A stretch of DNA of 64,000 nucleotides from Chelativorans sp. (GTDB taxonomy: Bacteria > Pseudomonadota > Alphaproteobacteria > Rhizobiales > Rhizobiaceae). Position 1 is the stretch's first letter. The number at the start of each line of letters is the position of its first letter. The translations under genes and the position numbers were made by a program. Positions 1-7,463 of the stretch are shown one piece after another. The notes under the pieces were generated by a model. That model searched no databases, was not told where the DNA came from, and saw nothing but the letters and a program-made list of their open reading frames with translations. The DNA is taken from assembly GCF_031180965.1 (NCBI RefSeq), contig NZ_JAPSLH010000002.1:124001-188000 (forward strand), read 5' to 3'.

Positions 1-451
1 GCAGGTCGCCGATAAAGACCGTCGGCGTATCGATGCCGATCAGGTGATCGTGCATGCCGTGCAGAGCGAAGTCGCCGACAATCAGGCCGTCGACGCGCTT
101 GCGGCCGATCTGGCGCAGATATTCTCGGCCATGTTCCTCGGACCGTCCGCCGGGGACGTCCGTGTTGAAGATGAGCATGTCGAGCCCGACCGCCTCGAGC
201 TCCGACTGGGCGGTCTTCACCAGTTCCGGATAGAACGGGTTGCGGATGTCGGGGATAAGCATCGCAATGATGTTGGTGCGCCCCGTGCGCAGGCTCTGGG
301 CCTGTGGGTTCGGCGCATAGCCGAGTTCATCGATCGCTTTTTGCACGCGCTCGCGCAGCGACTTCGAGACGCGGTCCGCATGGTTGATCACATGCGACAC
401 CGTAGTCCGTGAAACGCCTGCTCGCTCGGCCACCTGTGCGATCGTGCTCAT
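1..451 (-). CDS. LacI family transcriptional regulator (C-terminus beyond window)
   Basis: The reverse strand from position 451 reads an N-terminal LacI helix-turn-helix (MSTIAQVAERAGVSRTTVSH, then a hinge-helix-like NPQAQSLRTGRT) followed by the first strands of a periplasmic-binding-protein-like effector domain (IIAMLIPDIRNPFYPELV). About 150 residues are visible; the usual length is 330-345, so the gene is cut by the window edge and is not necessarily broken. LacI proteins bind operator DNA as dimers and respond to a sugar-like ligand. The target genes lie off the window. Two overlapping palindromes just upstream (472-497) are the obvious autoregulatory operator. Family call is firm; ligand unknown. 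Confidence 0.93.
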   Translation of the reverse strand, partial: MSTIAQVAERAGVSRTTVSHVINHADRVSKSLRERVQKAIDELGYAPNPQAQSLRTGRTNIIAMLIPDIRNPFYPELVKTAQSELEAVGLDMLIFNTDVPGGRSEEHGREYLRQIGRKRVDGLIVGDFALHGMHDHLIGIDTPTVFIGDL

Positions 452-471
452 AAATGCAGCTTAGCGCCGCA

Positions 472-497
472 CAAATGCATTTGCAAATCGATTTGCA
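472..497. promoter_or_regulatory. Overlapping palindromes, candidate LacI-type operator
   Basis: CAAATGCATTTG (472-483) and TGCAAATCGATTTGCA (482-497) are both perfect palindromes and overlap by two bases. They lie 21-46 bp upstream of the LacI start at 451. The second has a central CG, as usual for LacI-family operators. Autoregulation is inferred. Confidence 0.7.
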
Positions 498-580
498 CTC
501 TCACGCCTGGCCTAGGGCGGCTCGCTGAGGTTTGCGGCGGAAGTGGCGCAGCCTAGCGGGGTGTGCCGACCGCGGTCGTG

Positions 581-1066
581 CTAAAGACCAGTACCAAGCT
601 CGGGCGAAGTCTGGTCCCCGGCCGGGCCCGCAGCGCCGGTGATGGCTGCGCCTGCGGCGCCTTCGATGGCTGCGGCGCTGCAGGGCACCAGCGCGGCAGG
701 TTCGAAGGGCCCGCCTTCCACAAGCACAGCGCCGGCCGATTGTGCCTGCGATATGCGCAGCTGGTACTGCGCGGCTTCGCCCTCGGCCGAGCATATCGCG
801 CCGATCTGGTATACGCCTTCAGAATTCACGATCTGCTGGAAGCCGCAAAAGGCGTGGGCGGGCGTTGATAGACCCGTCTGCGTGATTTCCCATCTCGCGC
901 TCGGGCACAGCGCCTCATTGGCTGCCCATCTGCCCACATAGAACGGCTTCGGCCGTCCCTCCACCAGACCTTCCGAGACAGAGAGGACCTCCTGGACGCT
1001 CGGCTCGGACGCAGCTCCGCAGCCGCCCAGCAGAACACCTCCAAGAATTATAAGCGCAAGTCGCAT
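581..1066 (-). CDS. Putative lipoprotein of unknown function
   Basis: A 161-residue protein with a type II signal peptide: a hydrophobic N-terminus ending in the lipobox LLGGC (Cys at about 16), so it should be lipidated and anchored in a membrane. The middle has four further cysteines (in LCPSARWEI, FCGFQQI, ICSAEGE and PCSAAA) that could form two disulfides. The C-terminal 30 residues are Ala/Gly-rich and look disordered. A purine-rich GGGGAA lies about 8 bases before the ATG. I do not recognise the family. It is transcribed away from the BrkB gene, sharing the 1067-1326 intergenic region. Confidence 0.75.
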   Translation of the reverse strand: MRLALIILGGVLLGGCGAASEPSVQEVLSVSEGLVEGRPKPFYVGRWAANEALCPSARWEITQTGLSTPAHAFCGFQQIVNSEGVYQIGAICSAEGEAAQYQLRISQAQSAGAVLVEGGPFEPAALVPCSAAAIEGAAGAAITGAAGPAGDQTSPELGTGL

Positions 1067-1147
1067 CCAAATTCCCCGATGAGAAGGTAACCGATAATGG
1101 AGAGCGGGCGCGTCCGCCGCAGCGTCGATGCGCCCGCCCTCCCCTTC

Positions 1148-1172
1148 GGAACAAGCTTTTAATCGAGCGGTT
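1148..1172 (+). promoter_or_regulatory. Candidate EcfG (general stress sigma) promoter
   Basis: GGAAC (1148-1152), a 17-base spacer, then GTT (1170-1172, preceded by CG). This matches the alphaproteobacterial EcfG consensus GGAAC-N16/17-CGTT. It points toward the BrkB gene. Confidence 0.6.
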
Positions 1173-1326
1173 AGCGGATAGCTATGGAAAAGCTTCTCGG
1201 AAAAGGCATGGCCCTCGCCCCTTCGCCATCACCTCGTCGGATGCGGCGCGGCAGGTGGGGCCGGCAGATCCGCTGCCGGAGAGAACCTCTCACGGAAAGC
1301 CTCTCCGGCCGAAAGTGTGCCGTCCA

Positions 1327-2304
1327 ATGAGCCGCTCGGCCGAGCTCCCGTCAGATGACGGCCGCGGGCGCGATGCGCGCTGGCCCTCCCAGATCCCCGG
1401 CCGCGGATGGAAGGACGTGCTGTGGCGTGTCTGGTATCAAATCGGTGAGGATCGGGTATTGCTGGTCGCGGCCGGGGTCACATTCTACCTTCTCCTCGCC
1501 CTCTTCCCAGCTCTTGCAGCCTTCGTTTCGATCTACGGCTTCGTGGCCGATCCCGTCACTGTGGCCGACCACGTCGCCTATCTCGGCGGCCTGCTCCCAA
1601 CGCCGGCCATCGAAATCATCCGTCAGCAGCTCCAGGCGCTTGCGACCGAAGACGACCGCTCCCTCCGCTGGGGTTTCCTTCTTGGCCTGGCAATCGCCAT
1701 CTGGAGCGCCAATGGCGGTGTCAAGGCGCTCTTCGAGGCGATGAACATCGCCTATGACGAGAACGAGAAGCGCGGTTTTTTCCGGCTCAATCTGCTGTCG
1801 ATCTGCTTCACCCTCTGCGCGATCCTGATCGGGATCATGCTGATACTGGCGGTTGGGGTGGTGCCCGCGGTTCTCGCATTGCTCCATCTCGGTGCTTGGT
1901 CAGAGACGCTGATATCGCTCTTCCGCTGGCCCGTCCTTCTGCTTGCGATCATCACGGGAATCTCCTTGCTCTATCGCTTTGGCCCGAGCCGGGCCCACGC
2001 AAAGTGGCGCTGGCTTACCTGGGGCTCCACGATCGCCGCACTGGTCTGGATCGCCGCTTCCTCAGCATTCTCCTTCTATCTGCAGAATTTTGCCGACTAC
2101 AACGCCACCTATGGCTCGTTGGGCGCCGTCATAGGACTGATGATGTGGACCTGGATTTCAGTGTCGATCCTGATCGTCGGGGCCGAGCTGAATGCCGAGA
2201 TCGAGCACCAGACCGCCATCGACTCCACCACCGGTCCTGCTCAGCCGATGGGCGAGCGGGGGGCGATGGTTGCGGACACGCTCGGAAAACCTGCTGATTC
2301 TTGA
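1327..2304 (+). CDS. YihY/BrkB family inner-membrane protein
   Basis: A polytopic membrane protein of the YihY/virulence-factor BrkB family. From the ATG at 1327 it is 325 residues. The first membrane segment starts at about residue 45 (VLLVAAGVTFYLLLALFPAL), the family motif SANGGVKALFEAMN is near 127-140, and the C-terminal motif WISVSILIVGAELNAE follows a last set of hydrophobic helices; six segments in all. Molecular function is not established for the family; RNase BN was an earlier misassignment. An in-frame GTG at 1255 would add 24 non-conserved-looking residues, so I prefer the ATG, though no strong Shine-Dalgarno decides it. A candidate stress promoter lies at 1148-1172. Confidence 0.9.
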   Translation: MSRSAELPSDDGRGRDARWPSQIPGRGWKDVLWRVWYQIGEDRVLLVAAGVTFYLLLALFPALAAFVSIYGFVADPVTVADHVAYLGGLLPTPAIEIIRQQLQALATEDDRSLRWGFLLGLAIAIWSANGGVKALFEAMNIAYDENEKRGFFRLNLLSICFTLCAILIGIMLILAVGVVPAVLALLHLGAWSETLISLFRWPVLLLAIITGISLLYRFGPSRAHAKWRWLTWGSTIAALVWIAASSAFSFYLQNFADYNATYGSLGAVIGLMMWTWISVSILIVGAELNAEIEHQTAIDSTTGPAQPMGERGAMVADTLGKPADS

Positions 2305-2381
2305 GTGCGTTGCTCGTCACACGAAGCCGAGCGTCGGGGGCTTCCGGCGCCGGGCCGGCTTCAGACTCTTTGCCGAGGTTC

Positions 2382-2406
2382 GGAACACTGCCCGCTTCCG
2401 AAGGTT
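2382..2406 (+). promoter_or_regulatory. Candidate EcfG (general stress sigma) promoter
   Basis: GGAAC (2382-2386), 17 bases, GTT (2404-2406), 28 bp before the start of the small membrane protein at 2434. It is the second copy of the same motif within 1.3 kb and is well placed to drive the whole 2434-4278 cluster. Confidence 0.62.
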
Positions 2407-2433
2407 GGGGCGGTTTCAACCGGGAGACTTCCC

Positions 2434-2508
2434 ATGAACTCCATAATTTACCTCATCGGGCTCGTTGTCGTCGTTCTCGCGATCCTTTCCTTCCTCGGCC
2501 TTGCATAG
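2434..2508 (+). CDS. Small single-pass membrane protein, 24 aa
   Basis: The short frame MNSIIYLIGLVVVVLAILSF plus four residues is almost entirely one membrane helix. It begins 28 bp after a candidate EcfG promoter, has a GGGAGA ribosome site about 8 bases upstream, and ends 9 bp before the next gene. Very short hydrophobic peptides of this composition occur widely in rhizobial genomes. Function is unknown; the context suggests an envelope role under general stress. It is below the usual length cutoff of gene finders, so it is easily missed. Confidence 0.7.
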   Translation: MNSIIYLIGLVVVVLAILSFLGLA

Positions 2509-2517
2509 GAGTGAAAG

Positions 2518-3093
2518 ATGGCTACGACACCCTACCCCTCTGGGCCCTCCCAGCAGAGCGCCAGCGATCCCAGCATCCAGGATAGTGCGCGTGAGGCGGC
2601 CGAAAGCTTTAGCTCCGCGGCGCGGCGCCAAGCCGGCGATCAGATCGACTCCGCTCGGCGCAAGACTTCCGAAACCGTCGGCGCCTTTGCCGAAGCCGTC
2701 CGCAAGGCCGGCGACGAGCTCGCCGCCAAGGATGAAGGGCCGGCGGCACAGCTGCTGAGCCAAGCTGCCGGCGGTCTGGAGCAGCTCTCGACCGCGATCA
2801 GCCAGAAGCGGTTGGAGGACATCGTTGGCGATGTGCGGCGTTTTGGCCGCGAACATCCCGGCGCTTTCATGATGGGCTCCGTCCTGGTGGGCATCGCGCT
2901 CGGCCGGTTTGCGCAAAGCGCCATGCCGGCGACAAGCTCGAGCAGTCACCCAGAACCGGCAGGCAACCAGCCGACCTATCCCGAACCTGCAGAAAGCCCG
3001 CCGACCTATCCCGAGCCGGCAAGCCGCCCGGCCGCACCCTTCTCGCCGCAGCCGAATTTCAGCCAGACCCCGGGAGGAACCGATGAGCTCTAA
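2518..3093 (+). CDS. Nutrient-deprivation/stress-induced-like membrane-associated protein
   Basis: A 191-residue protein with a hydrophilic, Ala/Ser/Asp-rich N-terminal two thirds that should be helical, then a glycine-containing hydrophobic segment (HPGAFMMGSVLVGIALGRFA, about 119-138), and a Pro-rich tail with two near-identical repeats of the type PTYPEPA(E/S). Similar rhizobial proteins are annotated as nutrient-deprivation-induced. Biochemical function is unknown. It sits second in the stress cluster; its stop overlaps the next start by 11 bp, so translation is probably coupled. Confidence 0.75.
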   Translation: MATTPYPSGPSQQSASDPSIQDSAREAAESFSSAARRQAGDQIDSARRKTSETVGAFAEAVRKAGDELAAKDEGPAAQLLSQAAGGLEQLSTAISQKRLEDIVGDVRRFGREHPGAFMMGSVLVGIALGRFAQSAMPATSSSSHPEPAGNQPTYPEPAESPPTYPEPASRPAAPFSPQPNFSQTPGGTDEL

Positions 3094-3478
3094 CGAAGAT
3101 CCTCGCGGAATTACCACCCTCATCTCCGATCTGACCGACCAGGCGAGCCGGCTCGTCCGGACGGAGTTTGAGCTTCTGCGCACCGAAATGTCCGAGAAGG
3201 TTGGCCAGGTCAGGAACGGCGCGATCGAGGTTGTCGCCGGGAGCATCTGCCTTCTCGCAGCGCTGCTCATCCTCCTGCAGGCGCTGGTGCTGGCGCTTGC
3301 GGAACTCGGTCTCGGAGTGGGCTGGGCATCGCTCCTGGTAGGCGTCGTGGTGGCCATTCTCGGGGCGATCCTGGTGCGAACCGGAAGTTCCAACATGTCC
3401 ACGGCCAATCTCACGCCGGAACGGACCCAGGATCAGCTCGGCCGCGACGCGCGGGCAGTGAAGGAGCAGATGCGATGA
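3083..3478 (+). CDS. Phage-holin-like (DUF1469/Phage_holin_3_6) membrane protein
   Basis: 131 residues. An amphipathic N-terminal region (LISDLTDQASRLVRTEFELL) precedes two membrane segments at about 50-77 and 80-105, the arrangement of the putative actinobacterial holin III/DUF1469 family. Despite the name these are chromosomal envelope proteins in rhizobia and no phage genes are nearby. A GGGAGGA ribosome site lies before the ATG at 3083, which overlaps the preceding gene; the stop overlaps the next start by ATGA. Stress-cluster membership is inferred from the gene packing and upstream promoter. Confidence 0.85.
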   Translation: MSSNEDPRGITTLISDLTDQASRLVRTEFELLRTEMSEKVGQVRNGAIEVVAGSICLLAALLILLQALVLALAELGLGVGWASLLVGVVVAILGAILVRTGSSNMSTANLTPERTQDQLGRDARAVKEQMR

Positions 3479-4278
3479 CACAGAAATCCTCAGCAGAGCT
3501 GGCGCGCGAGGCCGAAGCCGTCCGCGCCAGGATGACCGAGACGGCAGAAACGCTTCAGCATAAACTCTCGCCCGGCCAGCTCATCGATGAGTTGGGAAAC
3601 TATTTCAAGAATTCCGACGGCTCGGTCGCACTCGAGAATCTGAAGACGCAGGTCCGTGACAACCCCCTGCCACTTGCCCTTGTCGGCGTGGGCCTCGCCT
3701 GGCTTTTCATGGGTGGCGGCCCGAAGGCCGGCACCCTGGCCGAACAAATGCGCGGCAGCACAGCGTCTTCGGGTTCGGAGCCCTGGTCGGCCGACCCGGA
3801 TCTGCAAGGGTCTGGCCTGGGAATGACGCCAGGCGAACTCACCGGCGGCGACGAGGGAGGCGATTCCGTCTTCGGACGGGGAGCATCTGCTCTCTCTGAC
3901 GCTGGATCCTCCGTGTCCTCCACCTTCCGCTCGGCCGCCGAAGGGGCACGCTCGGCGGGCCACAGGATGGGCGCGGCCGGCCACGGGGCCGCCTCGCGCC
4001 TGGCCTCCGGCGGCAGCCAGGCCCAGCGCATGTTCCGCGACACGCTCGAGCAGGAACCTCTGATCATCGGCGCGCTGGGCGTCGCCGTGGGGGCTGCCAT
4101 CGGCGCCATGTTGCCGAGAACCAGGATCGAGGAGGATACGCTCGCTCCCTATGGAGCGGCTGTTCGCGAGAGCGTGACGGAAAAGGTGAGCAGCGGCATC
4201 GAACGGGCAAAGGAGGCAGCGTCCGCCGCGTTCCAAACGGAGGGAGACGAGGAGAAGCAGGACGAAGCTGGCAGGTAA
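3475..4278 (+). CDS. DUF3618 domain-containing membrane protein (YqjD/ElaB-like)
   Basis: 267 residues. The N-terminal 75 residues fit DUF3618: an acidic, helical start (AELAREAEAVRARMTETAET), then a motif ending in NPLPLALVGVGLAWLFMGGG that inserts in the membrane. A long Gly/Ser/Ala-rich linker follows, then a second hydrophobic segment (PLIIGALGVAVGAAIGAMLP) and a charged tail. The layout resembles ribosome- or membrane-associated stress proteins of the YqjD/ElaB group, but exact function is unknown. It is last in a four-gene run with overlapping starts and stops; a hairpin follows at 4303-4320. Confidence 0.85.
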   Translation: MTQKSSAELAREAEAVRARMTETAETLQHKLSPGQLIDELGNYFKNSDGSVALENLKTQVRDNPLPLALVGVGLAWLFMGGGPKAGTLAEQMRGSTASSGSEPWSADPDLQGSGLGMTPGELTGGDEGGDSVFGRGASALSDAGSSVSSTFRSAAEGARSAGHRMGAAGHGAASRLASGGSQAQRMFRDTLEQEPLIIGALGVAVGAAIGAMLPRTRIEEDTLAPYGAAVRESVTEKVSSGIERAKEAASAAFQTEGDEEKQDEAGR

Positions 4279-4302
4279 AGTTCGATGTCGGCATGGGAAC
4301 GG

Positions 4303-4320
4303 GCGCATATATTCATGCGC
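4303..4320 (+). terminator. Hairpin after the stress cluster
   Basis: GCGCAT-atattc-ATGCGC followed by a pyrimidine-rich stretch (tcttccctatt). The stem is 6 bp and the U-tract is imperfect, so this is a weak candidate terminator for the 2434-4278 cluster. Confidence 0.4.
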
Positions 4321-4416
4321 TCTTCCCTATTGCCCGCCGTCCGTCCCGAACTGGACCGGGGCTTTGATTTGCGGCATTTTCAGTACGTCCATCGCGATTA
4401 AGACACGGAGGTTCTG

Positions 4417-5193
4417 ATGAAGATGACCCGACGCCGGTCGCTGCAGCTGGGCCTTGCCGCTATGGCTGGGCTTGGCACCTCGGTGATGATGCCGTTCTCC
4501 GCGCGTGCCCAAGGGGAGGCGGGCGACAGCTACGACACGGATAGCGGCAAGATCACCATCCATCCCATCTCCCACGCCTCCTTCGTGATGACCGTGCCGG
4601 ACATGGTCATCTATGTGGACCCGGTCGGCGGGGCCGCGGCCTATGAGGGCCATCCGGCACCGGATCTCATTCTCATCACGCACGAGCACGGCGACCACTT
4701 TGATCCCGAAACGCTCACCGCCATCGTCGCCGACCAGACCCGGCTGGTCACCAACCCGGCCGTGTTGGAGAAGCTGCCGCCCGAACTCAAGGAAAAGGCC
4801 TCGGCGATAGCCAATGGAGAGACCACGGCGGTTGGCGACCTGCAGATCGAGGCGATCCCCGCCTACAACACCACGCCGGACCGCCTGCAATATCACCCCA
4901 AGGGGCGGGACAACGGCTATATCCTCTCGATCGACGGCCGCCGCATCTATATTGCGGGCGATACAGAGGATATACCGGAGATGCGCGCCCTCTCCGACAT
5001 CTACATCGCATTCGTGCCGATGAACCTGCCCTATACGATGGATGCGGATCAGGCGAGCTCCGCGGTCGCCGAGTTCAAGCCCGCCTTCGTCTATCCCTAT
5101 CACTACCGCGGCAGTGACCCTGAAGCATTTGCCGCGAAGGTGGCTGAGGCGGGCGGGGATACTAAAGTGGTGCTGGGCCCCTGGTATGAGTGA
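4417..5193 (+). CDS. MBL-fold metallo-hydrolase, Tat-exported
   Basis: 258 residues with a twin-arginine signal (TRRRSLQLG at 4-12, cleavage near ARAQ at 29-32), predicting export of a folded protein to the periplasm. The mature part is a metallo-beta-lactamase-superfamily hydrolase of the UlaG/UPF0173-like type: the metal motif HEHGDH (89-94), a later GDTED and the C-terminal YPYHYRGSD. Such enzymes bind two metal ions and hydrolyse esters, lactones or phosphodiesters; the substrate is unknown. The gene appears to stand alone; a GGAGG ribosome site precedes the ATG, and a hairpin follows at 5219-5242. Confidence 0.88.
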   Translation: MKMTRRRSLQLGLAAMAGLGTSVMMPFSARAQGEAGDSYDTDSGKITIHPISHASFVMTVPDMVIYVDPVGGAAAYEGHPAPDLILITHEHGDHFDPETLTAIVADQTRLVTNPAVLEKLPPELKEKASAIANGETTAVGDLQIEAIPAYNTTPDRLQYHPKGRDNGYILSIDGRRIYIAGDTEDIPEMRALSDIYIAFVPMNLPYTMDADQASSAVAEFKPAFVYPYHYRGSDPEAFAAKVAEAGGDTKVVLGPWYE

Positions 5194-5218
5194 TCGAAGC
5201 CGGGCGACTGCTCCGAGG

Positions 5219-5242
5219 ATGGTTCGACCGGCGCCGAACCAT
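5219..5242 (+). terminator. Candidate terminator hairpin
   Basis: ATGGTTCG-accggcgc-CGAACCAT, an 8-bp perfect stem with an 8-base loop, 26 bp after the MBL-fold gene. There is no clear U-tract, so it may be a processing or Rho-associated signal. Confidence 0.45.
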
Positions 5243-5308
5243 GCCCGTTAGAAATCGACTTCAGCCCGCGCTAACCGTCCGGGGGCGATCCCCCCGTCTA
5301 GCCGCACA

Positions 5309-5536
5309 TCATGCCTCCTCCAGCCACACGCGGTGGAATTTCGGCGAATGCAACACGCCGAAGACGAAATCCTTCACCCTCGGCGTCTCGATGGACATCG
5401 CTGAAGACGTATACTGCGGCAGGTGGAGGGCCTGCTCGACCACAAAGCGCTGGAGCTTGGCGAAGGCCTGCTTGCGCTCCCCCCTGCCCGTCGTCGCCAC
5501 GGCCGCATCGAGCAGCTCGCGGAACCCCGGCGCGAG
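5309..5536 (-). pseudogene. Remnant of a family 5 (peptide/nickel) extracellular solute-binding protein
   Basis: The reverse strand carries about 75 codons resembling the extreme C-terminus of a DppA/OppA-type binding protein: FRELLDAAVATTGRGERKQA, then AFAKLQRFVVEQALHLPQY and a final KFHRVWLEEA. A stop codon (5537-5539) precedes it in frame and no signal peptide or lobe domains exist upstream. A full protein would be 500-plus residues, so this is the decayed end of a lost transporter gene, although it still ends in an intact stop. A separate short protein using an internal GTG is less likely. Confidence 0.65.
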
Positions 5537-5563
5537 CTAACCAGCACCCTCCCCAGCCCGGTC

Positions 5564-5621
5564 CTTCACATATTAAATTAGCATATTCTGAAATTCCGTC
5601 CACAATTTCACGTATGTGAAG
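5564..5621. promoter_or_regulatory. AT-rich stretch with 9-bp inverted repeat
   Basis: CTTCACATA (5564-5572) and TATGTGAAG (5613-5621) are exact inverted copies flanking an AT-rich core in otherwise GC-rich DNA. It lies between the binding-protein remnant and the end of the aldehyde dehydrogenase gene and may be an orphan operator/promoter of the lost transporter. Confidence 0.35.
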
Positions 5622-5686
5622 TTTACCGCCCGTGCCCGCTTGCGGCATCGCGGCCAGCCCGTCCGCAATGCCTGATCAGCCGCCAA

Positions 5687-7147
5687 TCAGAACATCGGCG
5701 GATAGGGACGCCCGCCGCGGTCAAGCGTGACCCAGCGCGTCTCGGTGAAGGTCTCGAGCGACCAGCGGCCGCCATGCTTGCCGACGCCCGACGCCTTGAA
5801 GCCGCCGAAGGGCACATGCGGCTCGTCGTTCACCGACGAGCAGTTGATGTGGCAGTTGCCCGTGTCCAGGCGGTTGGCGATGGCAAGCCCCCTCGCCTCG
5901 TCGCGCGTCATGACGCCGGCCGAGAGCCCGTACTCGGTATCGTTGGCGATGGCGATCGCCTCCTCGTCGGTCCGGAAGGGAATGACGGGGACCACTGGGC
6001 CGAAGGTCTCCTCCTGGTAGAGCTTCATCTCCGGCGTGACGCCGGTGAGGATCGTCGGCTCGATATACCGGCCGTCGACCTTGCCGCCCAGCACCACCTT
6101 GGCGCCCTTGGCGATCGCATCCTCGAGCTGGTCCTTCACCTTGCCGGCCTGCTTGTCGTTGATGAGCGGGCCGATGATGTGTTCCTTGCTCTTGGTGGGA
6201 TCGCCCACCTTGAGGCGGCTCGCGCGCTCCACGAACCTGTTCAGGAAGTCGTCGTAGATCTTCTCATGGACGAGCACCTTCTCGACGGACATGCAGATCT
6301 GCCCCTGGTGCATGAAGGAGCCGAAATTGGCGGCCTGCGTCGCCCGCTCCATGTCGGCGTCCTCGCAGACGATGAGCGAGTCCTTGCCGCCCAGCTCCAT
6401 GCAGAACTTCTTCAGATGCGCCGCCGCCTTCGCGGCCACCTGCCGGCCCACGGCGGTGGACCCGGTGAAGGAGATGCCCTTCACAAGAGGATGCTCGATC
6501 AGCACGTCGCCGACCTCCTGGACGTGATCGCGCGAGCAGGTGATGACATTGAGAACGCCCTTGGGAAGCCCCGCCTCCTCAAAGATTTCCGCGAAGAGCA
6601 AGCCGCCCGTATAGGGCGTCTCCTCCGACGGCTTCAGGACGATCGTGTTGCCCGCCGCGAGCGCGAAGAGGAAGCCGCGCCCTGTCAGGATGCAGGGAAA
6701 ATTCCACGGGCTGATGACGGAGATGACGCCCATCGGCCGCCGGACGGCCATGGATACCTTGCCGTATTCGGAGGGCAGCACCTCGCCCGTCGGCTGCCAG
6801 ACGGAGGCGGCGGCCGCATGGAAGATTTCCGTGACATAGCCGGTCTCGAACATGCCCTTGCCGAACCAGCCGCCGCCCTCGGCCTGCAGCGCCTCGACAA
6901 TTTCCATACGGCGCTTTTCCCAGATCTCCGCCGCTTTGTGGATCACATGGGCGCGCTTGGAAAAGGGCAGCGCCGACCATTCGGGGAACGCGGCATGCGC
7001 GGCCTCCACCGCCGCCGTTGCTTCGGCCTTGCCGGAATCCGGCACCTCGGCCCAGACAGAACCGTCGGCCGGGTTCAGGTCCTTGAACGTACCGCCTGCC
7101 GGGGCCCAGCCGCCGCCGATATACATTCCTTCGAATACGCGTGCCAT
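5687..7147 (-). CDS. NAD(P)-dependent aldehyde dehydrogenase
   Basis: 486 residues, the normal length for the family. Visible landmarks are the oxyanion-hole Asn in SPWNF (Asn149), the dinucleotide motif FTGSTAVG (227-234), the general base in ELGGK (Glu251) and the catalytic Cys in GQICMS (Cys285). It oxidises an aldehyde to an acid in the cytoplasm; overall the sequence resembles vanillin/benzaldehyde-type dehydrogenases, but the substrate cannot be read directly. A GGAGGAG ribosome site precedes the ATG. It is 316 bp downstream of the ABC operon on the same strand, with its own likely promoter region containing a 12-bp palindrome. Confidence 0.93.
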   Translation of the reverse strand: MARVFEGMYIGGGWAPAGGTFKDLNPADGSVWAEVPDSGKAEATAAVEAAHAAFPEWSALPFSKRAHVIHKAAEIWEKRRMEIVEALQAEGGGWFGKGMFETGYVTEIFHAAAASVWQPTGEVLPSEYGKVSMAVRRPMGVISVISPWNFPCILTGRGFLFALAAGNTIVLKPSEETPYTGGLLFAEIFEEAGLPKGVLNVITCSRDHVQEVGDVLIEHPLVKGISFTGSTAVGRQVAAKAAAHLKKFCMELGGKDSLIVCEDADMERATQAANFGSFMHQGQICMSVEKVLVHEKIYDDFLNRFVERASRLKVGDPTKSKEHIIGPLINDKQAGKVKDQLEDAIAKGAKVVLGGKVDGRYIEPTILTGVTPEMKLYQEETFGPVVPVIPFRTDEEAIAIANDTEYGLSAGVMTRDEARGLAIANRLDTGNCHINCSSVNDEPHVPFGGFKASGVGKHGGRWSLETFTETRWVTLDRGGRPYPPMF

Positions 7148-7463
7148 TTCAGCTTCTCCTCCTGTTGCGGCGCTGCCGCCGATCTCCTTTGCTTGTGGAT
7201 ACGACGCCTCGCCGGCCGAAATCGCGCGGGCGCCACGCCTATGCGATAAACTCGACCTCCCTCCGGCCTGCGTGAGGCGGATTCACACCTCTGCCCTTCT
7301 CATCGCGATGATAATTAGGGCACCTTACTGCTTGCGATTGTTATTCACCGCGTGAGCGGCCGCAACTGCTTTTGTCGGCACGGCGGCGGATTCTTCTCGC
7401 GGCAGTCGCCGGACCCAGGCGATCCGGCGTTGGGCCTCATCAACCGGCGGAGACCCGATGGGC
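7148..7463. promoter_or_regulatory. Intergenic region with 12-bp palindrome
   Basis: No gene is supported here. It contains the perfect palindrome TCATCGCGATGA (7300-7311) next to an AT-rich patch (ataattag), which on the reverse strand lies about 155 bp before the aldehyde dehydrogenase start and could be a regulator site. The rest, near the end of the ABC ATPase gene, holds only GC-rich short hairpins such as GCCGGA/TCCGGC. Confidence 0.4.

Noticed and set aside
3083-3478. Prophage holin
   Set aside because: The protein family name suggests a phage, but no lysin, integrase or structural genes are nearby and the context is a chromosomal stress cluster.
5774-7249. A 491-codon plus-strand frame opposite the aldehyde dehydrogenase
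   Set aside because: Antisense to a gene with complete catalytic motifs; composition rich in Arg, His and Leu with no domain.
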